From assembly GCA_950022655.1 (NCBI GenBank), contig OX465579.1, positions 133,208,118 to 133,272,117 of the forward strand: a stretch of DNA of 64,000 bases. Reading direction: 5' to 3'. The notes under the pieces are model-generated. The model had not been told where the DNA came from and ran no database searches. It saw nothing but the letters and a program-made list of their open reading frames with translations. The translations under genes and the position numbers were made by a program. This document shows positions 25,580 to 37,879 of this stretch, piece by piece. The DNA comes from Alentia gelatinosa. Taxonomy: Eukaryota > Annelida > Polychaeta > Phyllodocida > Polynoidae. How positions within the stretch are numbered: position 1 is the stretch's first letter; the number at the start of each line of letters is the position of its first letter.

Positions 25580-26432
25580 TAATAGCCCAGTCACACTGGC
25601 GTAAAAAATGGCGCTTTCCCGTCTACGCACGTCTACGTTCTTTTACGCATTTTGAAATGTACAAATGCGCGGCGATGCGCGGGAAAACGCGGAGATGCGT
25701 AAATGAAAGTCGGAATGCGTCGAAAAACGCCACAATGCGTACAGAAGCGTAAATATGCGTTGAGACGCGTTGAGAAGCGTACTATAACGTTAATGCCCCA
25801 GTCACACTGGCGTAAAAAACGCCGTTTTCCCGTGTACGCACCTCTACGTGTCTCTACGCATTTTGAAATCTACAAATGCGTTCTGACACGCGGTAACACG
25901 CGGACTTACGTAAAAGTAAGTCGGAATGCGTAAAGAACCGTAGAAAAAACGTAGAAAAAACGTGGTATCAGAATGAGTCCTAAAAATTTTTAACTTATCT
26001 CTACGCAATTTAAATGCGTAAATGAACGCGGTAAAAAGGCCAAAATGCGTACAGAAGCGTAGACAAGCGTTGAGAAACGTTGAGAAACGTACTAGAAGTA
26101 CTAAAACGTTGAAGCAAAGCAAACAGATACGTTCCCAATCCGTAGCAAATATGGGGTACACAAAGTCTAAAATATGTAGTAGATACGCCAGAATTTACGC
26201 CAGTGTGACTGGATTGCGTAGTAAAATATAAATGCGTTGTATTTGCGTACTAAATACGCGGAACTCGCATCCTTTCAAATACGTAGAAGAAACGCCGAAA
26301 TTTACGCCAGTGTGACTGGGGCATTAAGAAACGCAAACAGATACGTTCTAAATCCGTAACTAATACGTACTCCCCACCAATTTAAATAGTAGAAGAAACG
26401 CCGAAATTTACGCCAGTGTGACTGGGGCATAA
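25580..26432. mobile_element. Outer copy of a CAGTCACACTGGCGTAAA MITE, split by a relative
   Basis: The left end (25580-25605) and right end (26407-26432) carry inverted GCCCAGTCACACTGGCGTAAA-type termini. The left part (25580-25790) and right part (26327-26432) become one contiguous copy if the inner element is removed. The body is built of ATGCGT/ACGCAT-type short repeats. No coding capacity. Confidence 0.7.
25791..26326. mobile_element. Inner intact MITE with 26-bp perfect TIRs at a TTAA target
   Basis: The first 26 bases (from 25791) and last 26 (to 26326) are exact reverse complements, containing CAGTCACACTGGCGTAAA. TTAA lies at both junctions, the duplication expected for piggyBac-type (TTAA-specific) transposition. 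A further truncated right-end copy lies at 26193-26212, so this copy is itself composite. No transposase. Confidence 0.75.
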
Positions 26433-27317
26433 GGGTATATTCGTCCTACACTAAAGACCGTTTAAAAAACAGAACCGACGGATGTTGTCCCAAATGTCCT
26501 GTCTATTTGTATTGGTTTCGAATTCATTGGTGTCGAGCCCCGACTCAAACAGACTGGGAAAATATATCACCCGTACTCAAGCGCTGCTAACTCGGGTGCA
26601 TTTTTTGCCGTCAGGTTGGCGATACAAAAACGCGACCAGAGGCAGATGAAGGCGGACGACCAGTCGGGAGTCGTCTGCGCCGCGTCATCCAATGCAAACC
26701 TCCCTCCTACCCCCATTTCGCTCCCACAAGGCCACAAAAATAATTCATATAGGTATGCAAAGCACAATCTGAGAAGCCCTTAAGCGAAGAAGACTCCCAG
26801 GTCATACACATTACTCACAGGAAGTACTCCTTCCAAATCTCGCATAAGGTGACATTAATCAAGAAAAGAAACGTATATATTTACGGGAATAATATCTTTG
26901 ATTTTTTCACTCCATATCGCCAGACCCGCGACCTCACGGAAGCCCGGGGCCACTCATGAAGTGTTTTGCTTAATGGAGACTAGAAGAAGTACCTGACGCG
27001 GCCGTTTACAGACCTGTTTTTTCCACATCGGGGCCTGAGCCATCTCATATTATATTTTGTCGCAACACCGTATAAAGGATGATAGGGTTATCACATTACA
27101 TGTAGTTACAATACTTTATCCGAGTTTAAGATTGCGTTGATAAGGAATTGAGTGGTTGTATTCTGAGTGCTAAGTAGAGGTATAGAAGAATGTCATGGAA
27201 CCTGCTCCTGTGATGAACAGAAAAACAAAGACTGTTCCACAGACCTCTGATTATAAAGCTCGAAACCTCCTCTCTCGCATAAATAATGACCGACCCTTTA
27301 CCCACGCAACATATGTA
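26433..27317. other. Non-coding stretch, no gene recognised
   Basis: A moderately GC-rich piece lies at 26.6-26.72 kb. Otherwise nothing was seen. Confidence 0.4.
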
Positions 27318-27905
27318 GCCTTGCCCACTGCAGGGTCGCTTTGAAGGTGGGCGGGGGCGAGACGGGTACACTGGGAGGGGGAGGGGGAGGAGGAAGTGGG
27401 GGGCTTTCATTAGATCTCTTTGATCCGGCGGACCGACCCGCCATGTCGGATCTGCGAGCAGGACGAGGCCCGGGTTTGTTTTTCAAACCGCCGTCTTGGC
27501 ACAGGTGTGAAAGACACGCGAGCAGCAGATCAAAGACGCCGCCTCTAATCACCAGACGACAACCACTCTCCCTTTCCCGCCAAAACTTCAAAATCCCCGC
27601 CCCGGGAAATCGCACGAGAATTTCCGAATTATTTCCTAGAGCATTTTCGCGTCGTGTCCTTAGCTAACCATGGGGGATGCTGTTTTCTGGTAATTAGAAT
27701 CACAGAGCGAGGGTTTTGAGAAGGAGCCTTCCATGTTTGCCTGGGGAAAATGGTTAAGTTGCGGGTAGGAGCGGGGCCATTGGCCTGCGGACATTGCCGC
27801 GTTCTTCTTTGATTCGGAGCACTTCCACTTTTCATTGGTATCACTTTAATGTTCCCCCTTGTCGGCTCCAGCCGCTTCCGGTGTCCGCCATCTTGTTTGC
27901 CCTAC
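27318..27905. promoter_or_regulatory. CpG-rich island with TCF, helper, E2F, ETS and YY1-like motifs
   Basis: CTTTGATC lies at 27418, directly followed by CGGCGG. GATCAAAG lies at 27528, followed two bases later by GCCGCC. TTTCCCGCCAAAA is at 27573, CTTTGATT at 27807, an ETS core GCTTCCGGTG near 27874, and the YY1-type CCGCCATCTTG at 27885. On the minus strand the YY1 motif overlaps an ATG at 27891 that opens ATGGCGGACACCGGAAGC. This is typical of housekeeping gene starts, but the frame stops after 16 codons at 27841 and no good splice donor precedes the stop. It is either a promoter with an unseen exon structure or an enhancer. Confidence 0.4.
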
Positions 27906-30722
27906 AAAGTAACCACTGGACCCATGGAACACTAGTCCAGGGAAAGTGGGGGATAAAAGGGCGGATAGGGGTGGGAATAAAATAGCTGACGACCTTTACT
28001 TATAGTTTGTCATCCTTATATATTGCTCCTTGCTTCCAATAAAAATATATCGTAATTAATTTTTTGAATTAAATTAAAAAGAATAACTAAAAGGTGCCCT
28101 GGCCAAATGGTGTGAGATATTTCCCTTTGCCAAAAGGCGTGAATATGCAATACTCGATATACGGTGAGAGTAAGTATTCATAAACATGTACAATTGTTTT
28201 ATCTTCACTAATTATGCTATATTGCTATCAAATAAGAATATAGCGTCAGATCGAAAAGCACAGCCTTTTGCATGTTTACTCCTTTTGTACAATTTAGGCA
28301 AAAGGACTCTATTCTTATGATACCACAGGGTGTCTATCATATATTTCAAGAGGCTAGATTGGCTGCCATTCACAAAATATGGGCATGGAAAAGGGAACAA
28401 GTAGAGAACGTGTTTCCATGTATTTTACTTCTTGGTAGGTAGAGTAGAGCAGGAAATGATCATGTCCATCTGTCAACTAACAGATGACCAGATGTGGGAT
28501 ATAAGGGCAGCTCTCAGGTCTAGGGTAAAGAGGTCAGAGGGTCATTGGGGGTCACGGGGAGACCGGGAAATCATCCCCTATTGTCCACCTGTAAACACAG
28601 GCACAGAAGCAGCTCCCGCTTTGATGATACTGACAGTCCATCTCCTTACAATACATGGTTAGGTTTGTATTTCTGAGGAACATCTATTCCCATTCAGCAA
28701 CACGCAACACAACAACAGCAGAGATAATTCTTATTTTACCCCTATTGAATATCTTGTGAAATATCCATTCAACGGTCAACATAATGGGTAGAGGGGCATA
28801 TTACCACTGAGGCGTATAGTTCCACTTTACATTTGCGTTTGATTGCTAAGTTTTTGTATACCTTGACCTCATTATCAATGAATCGGGGTTTTGCTCGCTC
28901 ACCATTTTGGATTCACTGTCACTCGACAAGACAATAAAACAAAAGTACAAAATTGATTTATTTCACTTTATCATACAAGAACGAACATTTACAGTAACTG
29001 GCGCATTGTCCTTATTTTTATATAACCTAGGTTTAGCATATTTTGTAAAAATAGACAATGTTTGAATCTAATTATATACATGAAGTACAATATCTCATCT
29101 AATGATGTGATAAGATATGTCAATGCTAAAGGTATAATGATCAAAGCCATAACAAGTAATGTTATAAGTTACTTTGAAACCTGGGGGCTAAAAATAGAAT
29201 CCTCGGTTATCCAATTCTATTAGCTCTCTCTTTGGAATTAGGAAATATCTTATATAAGAATGAGCAGTACTAAAGGTCTCTGGTTAAAATGATCTACAAT
29301 CCAGAGATTATACAAATATTCAAGTGGTATGTGTAGAACGATCACATCGTTTTACTAATAACTATAATGATACTGTATTTGCTAAGATGATATATGGCTA
29401 TAAACGGTCTCTGGTGTAAAGTTGATATTTCATTGTTTGAGAACGTAACAAAACCAACAAGTGCCGTTGTAATTACATACTACAAATACGAAGTTGGCAA
29501 CTACTCGTAACTATTTAACATGTATCTATAGTTGTATTTCTCTTTGTTCAGGTTTTCCTAATTGGTGATCTATTATGAGTATAGTACACAGTGCATCCTT
29601 CATTTATAAATTCATGTAAAACCTCCTGCTATGGACTGACATGCTCGTAAGTCACCTTCTCGGGATGTTTACAGCGAGAATTCTACCTATTAACACTATT
29701 TTAGGAAGTTCTCCTCATCCCTCTTAAGGTAATTGATATTTCATTTTCTCTGATGGTCCTAGAATGCCTCTTGATCAGATATTGCTTTATTGTTCCTGTT
29801 TTTGATACTTATTGACATTTTTGCCCCTTCTCTGATAGGGACACACCCACTCCTATTTCATGCCTATTTAGAGTGTCTTCCAAGAGACATGAGAGAATAG
29901 GAGCGACCTTCAAATAGCGCGCACCTGTTTGTAACCACGCGTTAGGGCGATTTCATCTGGTTGGCGCTCGTGACAATTCTAAATGACACTACACCTTGCC
30001 GCCGGCAAAAAGCCGAGGATGAAATACAGCTGGGAAGAAGAGGATCACGTCATGTTTGTCAAAACATGACAGGACCTGGACTGGAGGAAGTGGGCGGGAT
30101 AGCTTTACGTCTTGCTAAGTATCACAGGATGGACGGAAATCCAGCTCAATATATAGCAGCTAAATATGTTGTCTTTGATGTGAAATGTGTCAGCAGAATT
30201 AGTCAGGCTTTGGAGGCAGTTGGGAAAGTATTGATAGTGATGGTACAAAAGGTTTTTGCGTCTTGGTAGGACAAGGGCAATTATAAATACAATTAAATGA
30301 GTTTCTTAAAAAAATATGATATATTCTTTTCTACTCAATGCTTAATGACTTTAGGCTTTCGTATAAACGACCAACATTCCATCAATCCCAATTAGTATAC
30401 TTGCTCCCGTAGGCGATTTTCACGTGTATGTTTTTCTTGAAACAAAATAACAGCAGAATATCAAAATAAATAAGTAGAGAACGTGAGTGGATATGTAAAC
30501 TTTTATAACTTTATAACCAACAATAAAATGGAATTCTGGAGATATAAAACAAATTTACCCCATCACCAATAAAAGAACATCTAAAACATCTGATAATCTT
30601 TTCAATCGAAACCTGCAATCAGAATGCGCTTTCTTGAATGCAACAGCTCCTTTCGTCACAGTAAAAACGAAAGGAACAATTTGTGACGAAATGTTCAGTT
30701 TGTGTGGTGATGGTATCTGTTG
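27906..30722. other. Non-coding stretch downstream of the minus-strand gene end
   Basis: Mostly AT-rich. A GATCAAAGC site lies at 29139 and a perfect 9-bp stem with 4-nt loop (GTCATGTTT/AAACATGAC) at 30049-30070. A 102-codon open frame at 29961-30269 (+) has no recognised domain and is not called. This stretch would contain the 3' UTR of the minus-strand gene that ends at 30723. Confidence 0.4.
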
Positions 30723-30899
30723 TTAGATGGCGCTCTTGATGGAGGTGGTGGATCCTAGTGACGAGGCCATACTGTTGGCCAGGAGGTGGGCGCCCCCGGA
30801 AAAGGAGGCCCTGATCTCCACCTCCTCCTGGAGAATCTGCGCGCGCTGCTGTAAGGAGACCACCTGAGACTTGAGAGCAGTGATTGTGTTCTCCAGCTC
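30723..30899 (-). CDS. Terminal coding exon of an unrecognised coiled-coil protein
   Basis: The minus strand shows an acceptor CATACAG at 30906-30900, then 58 codons and a TAA stop at 30725-30723. The first 33 or so residues (ELENTITALKSQVVSLQQR, then AQILQEEVEIRAS) show heptad-like leucine/valine spacing typical of a coiled coil. The tail is rich in S, G and T and ends SIKSAI, which could be a weak class I PDZ ligand. The exon begins in phase 0, matching the phase-0 end of the exon at 48433-48498, so the two should splice together. GC content and codon use are far more protein-like than the flanks. I do not recognise the gene; upstream exons lie outside the identified set. A tandem repeat starts in the adjoining intron. 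Confidence 0.75.
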   Translation of the reverse strand, partial: ELENTITALKSQVVSLQQRAQILQEEVEIRASFSGGAHLLANSMASSLGSTTSIKSAI

Positions 30900-30919
30900 C
30901 TGTATGAGACAAGGAAAAT

Positions 30920-31260
30920 ACAGCAGGGTCAGTCAGACAGCTTGCAAATAAACATGGTACACAATGTATTGAGTGGCATGAGGTCGATACAGCAGGTTAA
31001 GTCAGACAACTCACAAGTAAACATAGTAGTACACAATGTACTGAGTTGAACTAAAACATACAGGAAGGTTAACTCGACTACATGGAGATAAACACAGAAC
31101 ACAATGTCATGAGTCGGACTAGAGAAATACAGCAGTCAGCCAAGATAGTTCACAAGTAAACATAGTACACAGGGTAGTAATTGGGATGAAAAAAGTACAG
31201 AAATGCCAGTCTGATAACTCACAAGTATACATACTATCAAAGTACATAGTACCCAACATT
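30920..31260. repeat. Tandem repeat of ~69-bp units, five divergent copies
   Basis: Units start near 30921, 30989, 31059, 31127 and 31196. Each carries variants of ATACAGCAGG, GTCAGAC, CACAAGTAAACATAG and TACACAATGTACTGAGT. Copies differ by many substitutions, so it is an old array. It starts about 20 bases inside the intron upstream of the terminal exon. Confidence 0.65.
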
Positions 31261-34200
31261 CGCGCATTTTCCTCGACAAAGTTTTTACCTCTCACCTATT
31301 GTCTACATCTCGAATCCAATAAATAAGTAAATATATAATCACCTTAGTTGAAGACGAAAGTTTGTTTTCATATGGATATGTTTGATATTCAATAGATCTG
31401 AATATTATATAATGTGTACAGTAATGGAGCTATCATTAAAAGTACACTAACCTAGTTAAAACACTGACCACATCCCGTATTACAGGACCACAAATAAGCA
31501 GACCGAGGATCTCCGTAACAATGTTCCCCCCGTGAAAAAAGTTACCAACAAGTTGGCAACCTGGAAACCTCAGAGACAGCCTTGGTCCTTCGCACGAGAA
31601 CCCGCGATCTTGATAGGCTGCGTGTTTTGTGGGGACCAGCCTTTGAAGAGAAAACATCTGAGGCAAATTTGCCTCCCCGTAGTTTTCTTTCTCTCAGCAA
31701 ATAGTGGTGGCACAAGGTTTGGTTTTAGAAGCAACGCATGCAACACATGACCACGTCAAACCTGATCTCCTTTTGGCTCTGACAGCTGCTTCCATGAATA
31801 GCTCACACATACGTTCAGTAGATTCCATGTAATTCACATTTTATTTTCGATTATACATATTTCGTTCTACTATATTCAGAATACATCCTGCTGGGTCTCA
31901 TAGTTCTAGGTTTATTTCCTACTAGAAGTCGTGATCATAGCTACCATAGTTTCGACTAAACCCTGACGATCCATCGACAAGGTCGGCGTTAGCACAATTA
32001 CATTGCCTTAGATAACCCCAATTAATTTGCATGTCAGAAACATGTTAAAGGACATTTCTTCGGCAGCAGATATCTGTTAAGATGCAGGAACATTGCTATT
32101 GCAAGGGACATAGTCTCATACCAAACTGGACCTTGTAGAAATCTACCGGGTTTGAAAGGCAACCCCAAACGTCATATTATCAATTTCCCCTACTTTAAGA
32201 CATAAATACAAAGCAAAATCCGTTGAATGTCAGCATAACTCAATGCTCCCATCAAAACTAAGCTGGTTGTAGCCAGACATGAGAGCGCCGGCAATAATTA
32301 TTAGTTGAATATGAATGAGCGTTATCCTCTAAAGGTCTATACAGCACGGCAGACAAGGGCTTCACAGACGGCCTACATGTCCAGGCCTCAGCCGCGGACC
32401 TGTGTGCGCGGTGTGCCTCTATAGGTTCCCCAACCACCCCGCCTCTGTGTCCCTGTGTGTGCCTCTGTGTGTCTCTGTCTCTGCTGCCTCTGAGCTGAGC
32501 GTTTGATGACCGGAATCAAAGTCCGACTGCCGGAAGTGGACTGCCCGCCCTGCGCACACAGTGGCCGGGCGTCACACGCGCCGCGCCGGTCGCCGTCGTC
32601 CTCGTCGCGTGTCGCCTCTCTCCACTTGGAGCGTCTTCTCACAGCCTGCTGGTTGGGCGATGTACTGTTCACGGCTCCTTGTATGGCCTGATACCGGGTT
32701 GGGAGATTAGTGTGGGCTCACAATTCGTAGTATGGACACTTGAGGGTCGATGATCCAGAAATCACGCTATCGTTCACTCTTTGCAGATCGGATGAGGATT
32801 TGTATGATTGTGGTAATAGGCGGTTGCTCCGCAGCAATCGTATCGCATCGTATGACGCTGCTGCGTTCATTTGGTGTCACTGTTTTTCATTATGCAATTA
32901 GCTAATATATAATACATACCTGCGCAGCTACTTCTTATTATACCTCTACCAGCTCTTTCTGTGGCCTCCCATAAATTTGGTTTAGGTCTCTCACCTTAAC
33001 CAAGTGGGCCAAAACCATCCTCTAAACAGCAGTAGATAAATGAAACTATTGTAGAAAAGTGCCAACACCCAAGGAAAGCACTATTGGCATAGTTTTCTAT
33101 ACTGATGAAATATAATTTCTACAGCCTCTCTCTCTGCCCCTGTCCCTCTCTGGGGCCAACTACATAGAAATCTATAACCCTTATTATCCTTCACTCGCAC
33201 AAACAAAGCTTACTTGCTGAAGCTTTTCGCTCACCGTACGAGTCATTCTGCTTGGTGCAACAACGATTAATGAACATGCCTGCACGATCGTCTCTTCCCT
33301 GCGTTCTTTGACCTTCTGTTTGGCCAACAGACACATGTGCATCTACATGGCTGAGCATACTGTAGTAGCATACTGGCCTGCAGACTGGAAGTTCAATACA
33401 TGGCCAAATTGTGTATGACCGTGCTTGTTACTACGGTGTAGTATCACATCACCTTAAATCCAAAACACGTATGCTATAAGTAGATTTACCGTATATCACG
33501 AAGTCAGCGTCTTGCCTGCTGAGGTTTTGCAAAAATAGCCTGACAGCTGTACCTTAGGTCCAGTGACGGCACACAGATACTTGAGCAAGTGTATCTGGAT
33601 GTATCATGGATGTATCCCCGCATCCCGTGATCCTTAAGGTGGCCTGGAACGCAGCATTGCAGCAAAGACGCCCAGCATTTGGCAAAGCAATAGAGCGTTT
33701 CCTTTGTGCGGCAGAATTCGCCTCCCTCCAAAAGGCTAAAGACTCCCATTTGATCTCCTGCACTTTATTTAATCAATCCATGCCCATGATCTTTTATTCC
33801 TTATCAAAGACTCGTCCTATAACGAGTGCTATTGAGTCCCCGAATAAAATGAAGAAAAACGGCGGGGAGAAAGGAGAAAGGCGTAGGGGGACATTGCTTG
33901 CTTGGATGGCAAGAGAAGAGAGGAATAAGATGAAATAATAACGACAGAAGAAGAAAGCGAGAGGAGGTACACAACTCCTAGTCACAAGGAGTCGACGCAG
34001 AACAAAAGCTTGAAAGGGTAGGAGTTGAAAAATACGGACTAGAGAGGGAGGCAGTAGCATTATGAAGTCTCAGAGGGGGTATAATTTACACAAAGTCTCA
34101 AGGAGACGAGGAAACGCAGGGTGCCGTGCGCGCGACTCTTACCAGAGCGGCCATCTTTGTTTTGCTACTCTCTGATGTCTCTGATGTTTCCCATATGAAA

Positions 34201-35017
34201 ATAGCACGGGGCTAAGAAAAAAAACAAGGCCAAGAGAAAAAAGTCGGAGGGAAGGGGAAATAACACACTCCTTCAGAGCCGCCTTTTGGTTTTGGTTTTC
34301 TGATGCCTATTGCTATAAAGGACACTATAAGAGAATGCTACACCTTTTCAGCGTTCGACCTACAGTCCCAGTACAGCCTGCCATATGACTGTCGTCAGAA
34401 AAATAACAAAGTCTTTCTGAAGTCTTTTTGTCACAGCGCTGGAAGTATTTCGGTAGATCCACAGGGACAGTCAGACAAAGGTAAGATGAAGAGAACGGAG
34501 AAAGTGAAAGGGAGGGGATTTCCCTTACATGGGTATAAAGTCTAGGACACATAATCACAGTGACTACAAAGTACGAATGACGTATGGTAACAGAGCTACA
34601 GTGCTGACACTCAACAGATAGACCGTCTGCTTCAGAAAGTCAAGGAATACATGACAAACACATCCCAGCAAACATCATGATACGGTCTAGTCTCTGTTAA
34701 ACGAAGACTAGTTGAAATTGATGATCGGCTCGGATTTCATCGTTGTAATGAATAGTGAAGTTATTAAGTATGACTTGACCAATAATACAATCAGCAATGG
34801 CCAATTACGGATACCTTATTCTCATACACTTGGCAGCTTGTTCTTCTTTTCTTTCATATAAAACAAAGATTATAACTGACAGCTTCCCTAGAAGTGAACA
34901 AGACTGAAGAAGACAAATAATGAGTAATTAATACATCTAAATCTAATATAATCATAATGATATGGAATATCAACTTTCAATAGTGAACTGACTCAATGAA
35001 ACATAAAGTCTTACTAG
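31261..35017. other. Intronic/non-coding stretch, no exon recognised
   Basis: It should be intron of the minus-strand gene. A GC-rich patch at 32.38-32.65 kb contains GTTTGATG and AATCAAAG around 32501-32521. No exon with good splice borders and phase was found. Confidence 0.4.
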
Positions 35018-35170
35018 AGTGATAACGTGGTTCGCCAGTGGATTGCAAAGTCCTCAGTTCGAGTCTCAGTTATGCCGCTGTGTCTCACGCATTGCATGTC
35101 CTCCTCCCCATTCTTACAATGATATCACCCTGGTCGTTGCTATATGAAACATCACAAATCAGTTATAACC
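35018..35170 (+). repeat. tRNA-derived SINE
   Basis: A tRNA-like head with B-box-like GTTCGAGTCTC at 35057 is followed by a tail containing ATGATATCACCCTGG and CGTTGCTATATGAAAC. This layout is shared by many invertebrate tRNA-derived SINEs with a conserved 3' domain. There is no intact tRNA cloverleaf. Exact ends are uncertain. Confidence 0.5.
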
Positions 35171-35339
35171 TTACTGATGTGAGATAAGTAAGATTGTTTT
35201 AGCTAACCCTTTCTCTTTGAGAATGAAATTAAAATCATGGATTTACAAAACCTGTGTCTTGAGCAGACATCTAATATTGCAGTGAACATACAAACTTTCA
35301 ATGATAGTGATGAGAACCTCTTTAGAAATTAACGAACTT

Positions 35340-35870
35340 CCACGGTCCTCTTTGAGTATATTAAGAGGATGGCTTCTTTAGGTAATCATTTTCATTGAGA
35401 ACAGGAAGAATAGGCTCTTCATTCGCTCTTCGCTCATAGACACGAGGCAGAATCACCTCTTTGGATTTTTAGCTGCCCATCACTCATTGCCAGGAAACAG
35501 GATGACTTCTTTAGCTGCTTCTCTTTCGCTGACAGGAGGTATGATAGCTTTCTGGTGTAGTCTCTCAAATTGTCAGGAGGCAGGGTGACTTTCTCAGCTG
35601 CTTGTCTGTCATTGACAGGAGGAGGGATGCCTTCTTCCAAAATCCAGAATATATGTGTTTGGCACACATTGTAGTCCTGCATTTTACCAACTGAGCAACA
35701 TCTCTGACCGAAATTGACAGGAGCTGCAAGGTTCCTTTAGCTACCGATCCCTCATTGACACAGGACAAGCTGATTTCTTTAGTTGACCGTCTAACATTGA
35801 CAAAGGAAATGATCGTCTTGGCCTCTGGTTTAACACCCCACAGGCATACAAAGCTGTTTCGATGTCTCAT
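35340..35870. repeat. Decayed tandem array of ~55-60-bp units
   Basis: Variants of CATTGACAGGAGG..GGATGACTTCTTTAGCTGC recur about every 55-60 bases at roughly 35345, 35410, 35490, 35535, 35590, 35710 and 35760. Read on the minus strand, several units give related peptides (KEKQLKKSSCFL, TDKQLRKSPCLL, NEGSVAKGTLQLL). Frames are broken between units. Confidence 0.5.
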
Positions 35871-37879
35871 GGACACTCATTGAAGAGGTCATCTTACTGG
35901 TCAATGAGATTTACTTTTAACACATTAGGTGATATTACTCAATAAATCCAGAGCTGACGAAGCTAGACCATAGATACTCACCCGCTCTAATCAAGATAAG
36001 ACATACCGTGGTTCTCAGAATTCGCCACTTGTCTTGCGGAGTTGAGGGGTGTTCAATGTGCCCTCCGGGCGTCAGGTACCCTGCCCAGGCGTGGTCCGCG
36101 AGGGAATTAATAACAAGAGGCACGTAGCAGGCACGCTACTAGCACTGATCACACAATACAGGTCACTTTTGAGGCTCTCACGAAAAACACTTGAAAGCCG
36201 CAACATCTGACGACTCCCACACCTAGACAACCTCCGTTCCTCAGATGTAGCCTTTCTAAAATTCCACACCTTCAAAGGAGAAGCCCCCGGTTCGCGTGTG
36301 AGAACAACCGAGTTGTGTAAGCCTCACAAGGACCTCGACTCTTTCTCTGAGGAGAAGGTGCTGTTTTCCTCCATCCCGAGCTTATCATTTCTGAGATGCC
36401 CAGTGCAGAACGCCACAGTGGAGAAAAAGAAAAGCGGAGGTGAAAATGAAATAAAAATGAAAAATATGTTATTGTTGTCGTAATTGATTCCCCTTCCCCT
36501 TGGACTTGCATCACCAACACTGCAGTTTGCACACTCTCCAGAACAAGCGCGTATTTAAAATTTTCACAGTAGCAGAGCCGGTGAGTGGAGCAGCGGAGGG
36601 GGTGGGGCGGACCTGATGCCTTAATCCGAACTGGTTCTAAGTAAAACCCACACCTGATCGGCTCCGAGGACAAGGCGCTTTCTCCGAGCTTTGATCTCTT
36701 TCTTAATGCACTCTTTACATTTCTTGCCAGCAGCTACGCAGTCAAGCCAACGGAGCCAGCCAGGTACGGAGGGGCAGGGCTGAGGCATTTGTCTTTTGAA
36801 CTGTGCGGGTCTTCTTTGAGAGCCCACAACGCACACGCTGCACTGCAGGTGTCTACCCCAGGCTCACTATTTCAAACGGTTTCCATGACTTTGTAAGTAA
36901 TTGTACTCGGCATACAATGGTGTTTTCTCCTCGTGTGGTGGGTGGCAGTATAGGTAACTTGTGCAAGAAATAAAATATTGCCTGCCCTTTCTTGTCTGTG
37001 TGGTTTGAAAGTTTTCACCCTACATCAAAGACCGTGTATTGGTGTTACAAGGGCCCCCTTTTAATGCGGGGTGTGTGTTTTCAACTTTTCATGTACGTCA
37101 ACCTATAATACTAATACGTCACATTTACGCGAGATGCACTTTGAGGATAGAATTACTCGTCAAGAAGACTTAACAATCTCCCTTGAAAAATATAATCTAC
37201 TGTTGAAAGAATTCATTTAGTACGTATATCAGACACCAGGGTAGTCCTGACGTCCTGAAACTAGATAACAGAATTAAGTGCAGGTAAAAATAAGCCATTA
37301 GGTGAATATAGATATGGTAATTGGGTGTCAGTGGGTAGGGTGGGTGGGGGTGTCTGATGTCTCATACTATCTTTCCCCTTCTTCTCTTGAAGGTTTAGGC
37401 GTGACCTCAAATGCCGAGTTACTATTTGAACTTCAACTGCCAGGCGGTTTCCCTTCTCAGAGATGTGGGCGGGGCCACTAGAGTGCCGACCGGAATCTAA
37501 GCCGGCCTCCGCCTCTTGATCCCAATCAAAGAAGTTCACATCGCATTAGTGAGGAGAATCCTACAGGCCTCGCTCAGAGGATACCACAAACCTGCCTGCC
37601 AGCTCTTTGACTAGCCAACGTGACTGAAGCTAAATGTGACCGAAAGATCACTCAAATACCATTTAAAGGACGTGCGTAGTGGCGGCAGGTACGGAGTAGT
37701 ACCGCATGAGTCAGGCACGGGTGTGGTGTGGGGAGAGTGACTGGGGCAGTGTGTTGTGATTACGTGAGCAGTTGCTGAACAGCTGTGAGGAGATCGTAGA
37801 TTGGTGGGTAAAGTGTTATATTGAGAGGCTCGGTAAAAGGGTTAGTATGAATAATGCAATATATCAGTGATTCAGCTAC
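35871..37879. other. Non-coding stretch with a GC-richer part at 36.0-36.9 kb
   Basis: Intronic in the minus-strand gene model. GCTTTGATC lies at 36688. On the minus strand 36657-36736 reads as a basic stretch, AGKKCKECIKKEIKARRKR, between AG and GT splice-like borders. Its phase (80 nt) does not fit between the two recognised exons, so it is not called as an exon. Confidence 0.35.

Noticed and set aside
30725..30734. AGATGGCGCT word shared with 9491 as a CTCF-like site
   Set aside because: At 30725 it overlaps the stop codon and last coding codons of the terminal exon, so the match is probably incidental.
36657..36736. Candidate minus-strand exon, AGKKCKECIKKEIKARRKR, between AG and GT
   Set aside because: Its 80-nt length would break the phase between the two recognised exons, the donor GTGTGG is weak and no family was recognised. 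It may belong to another transcript, but the evidence is too thin.
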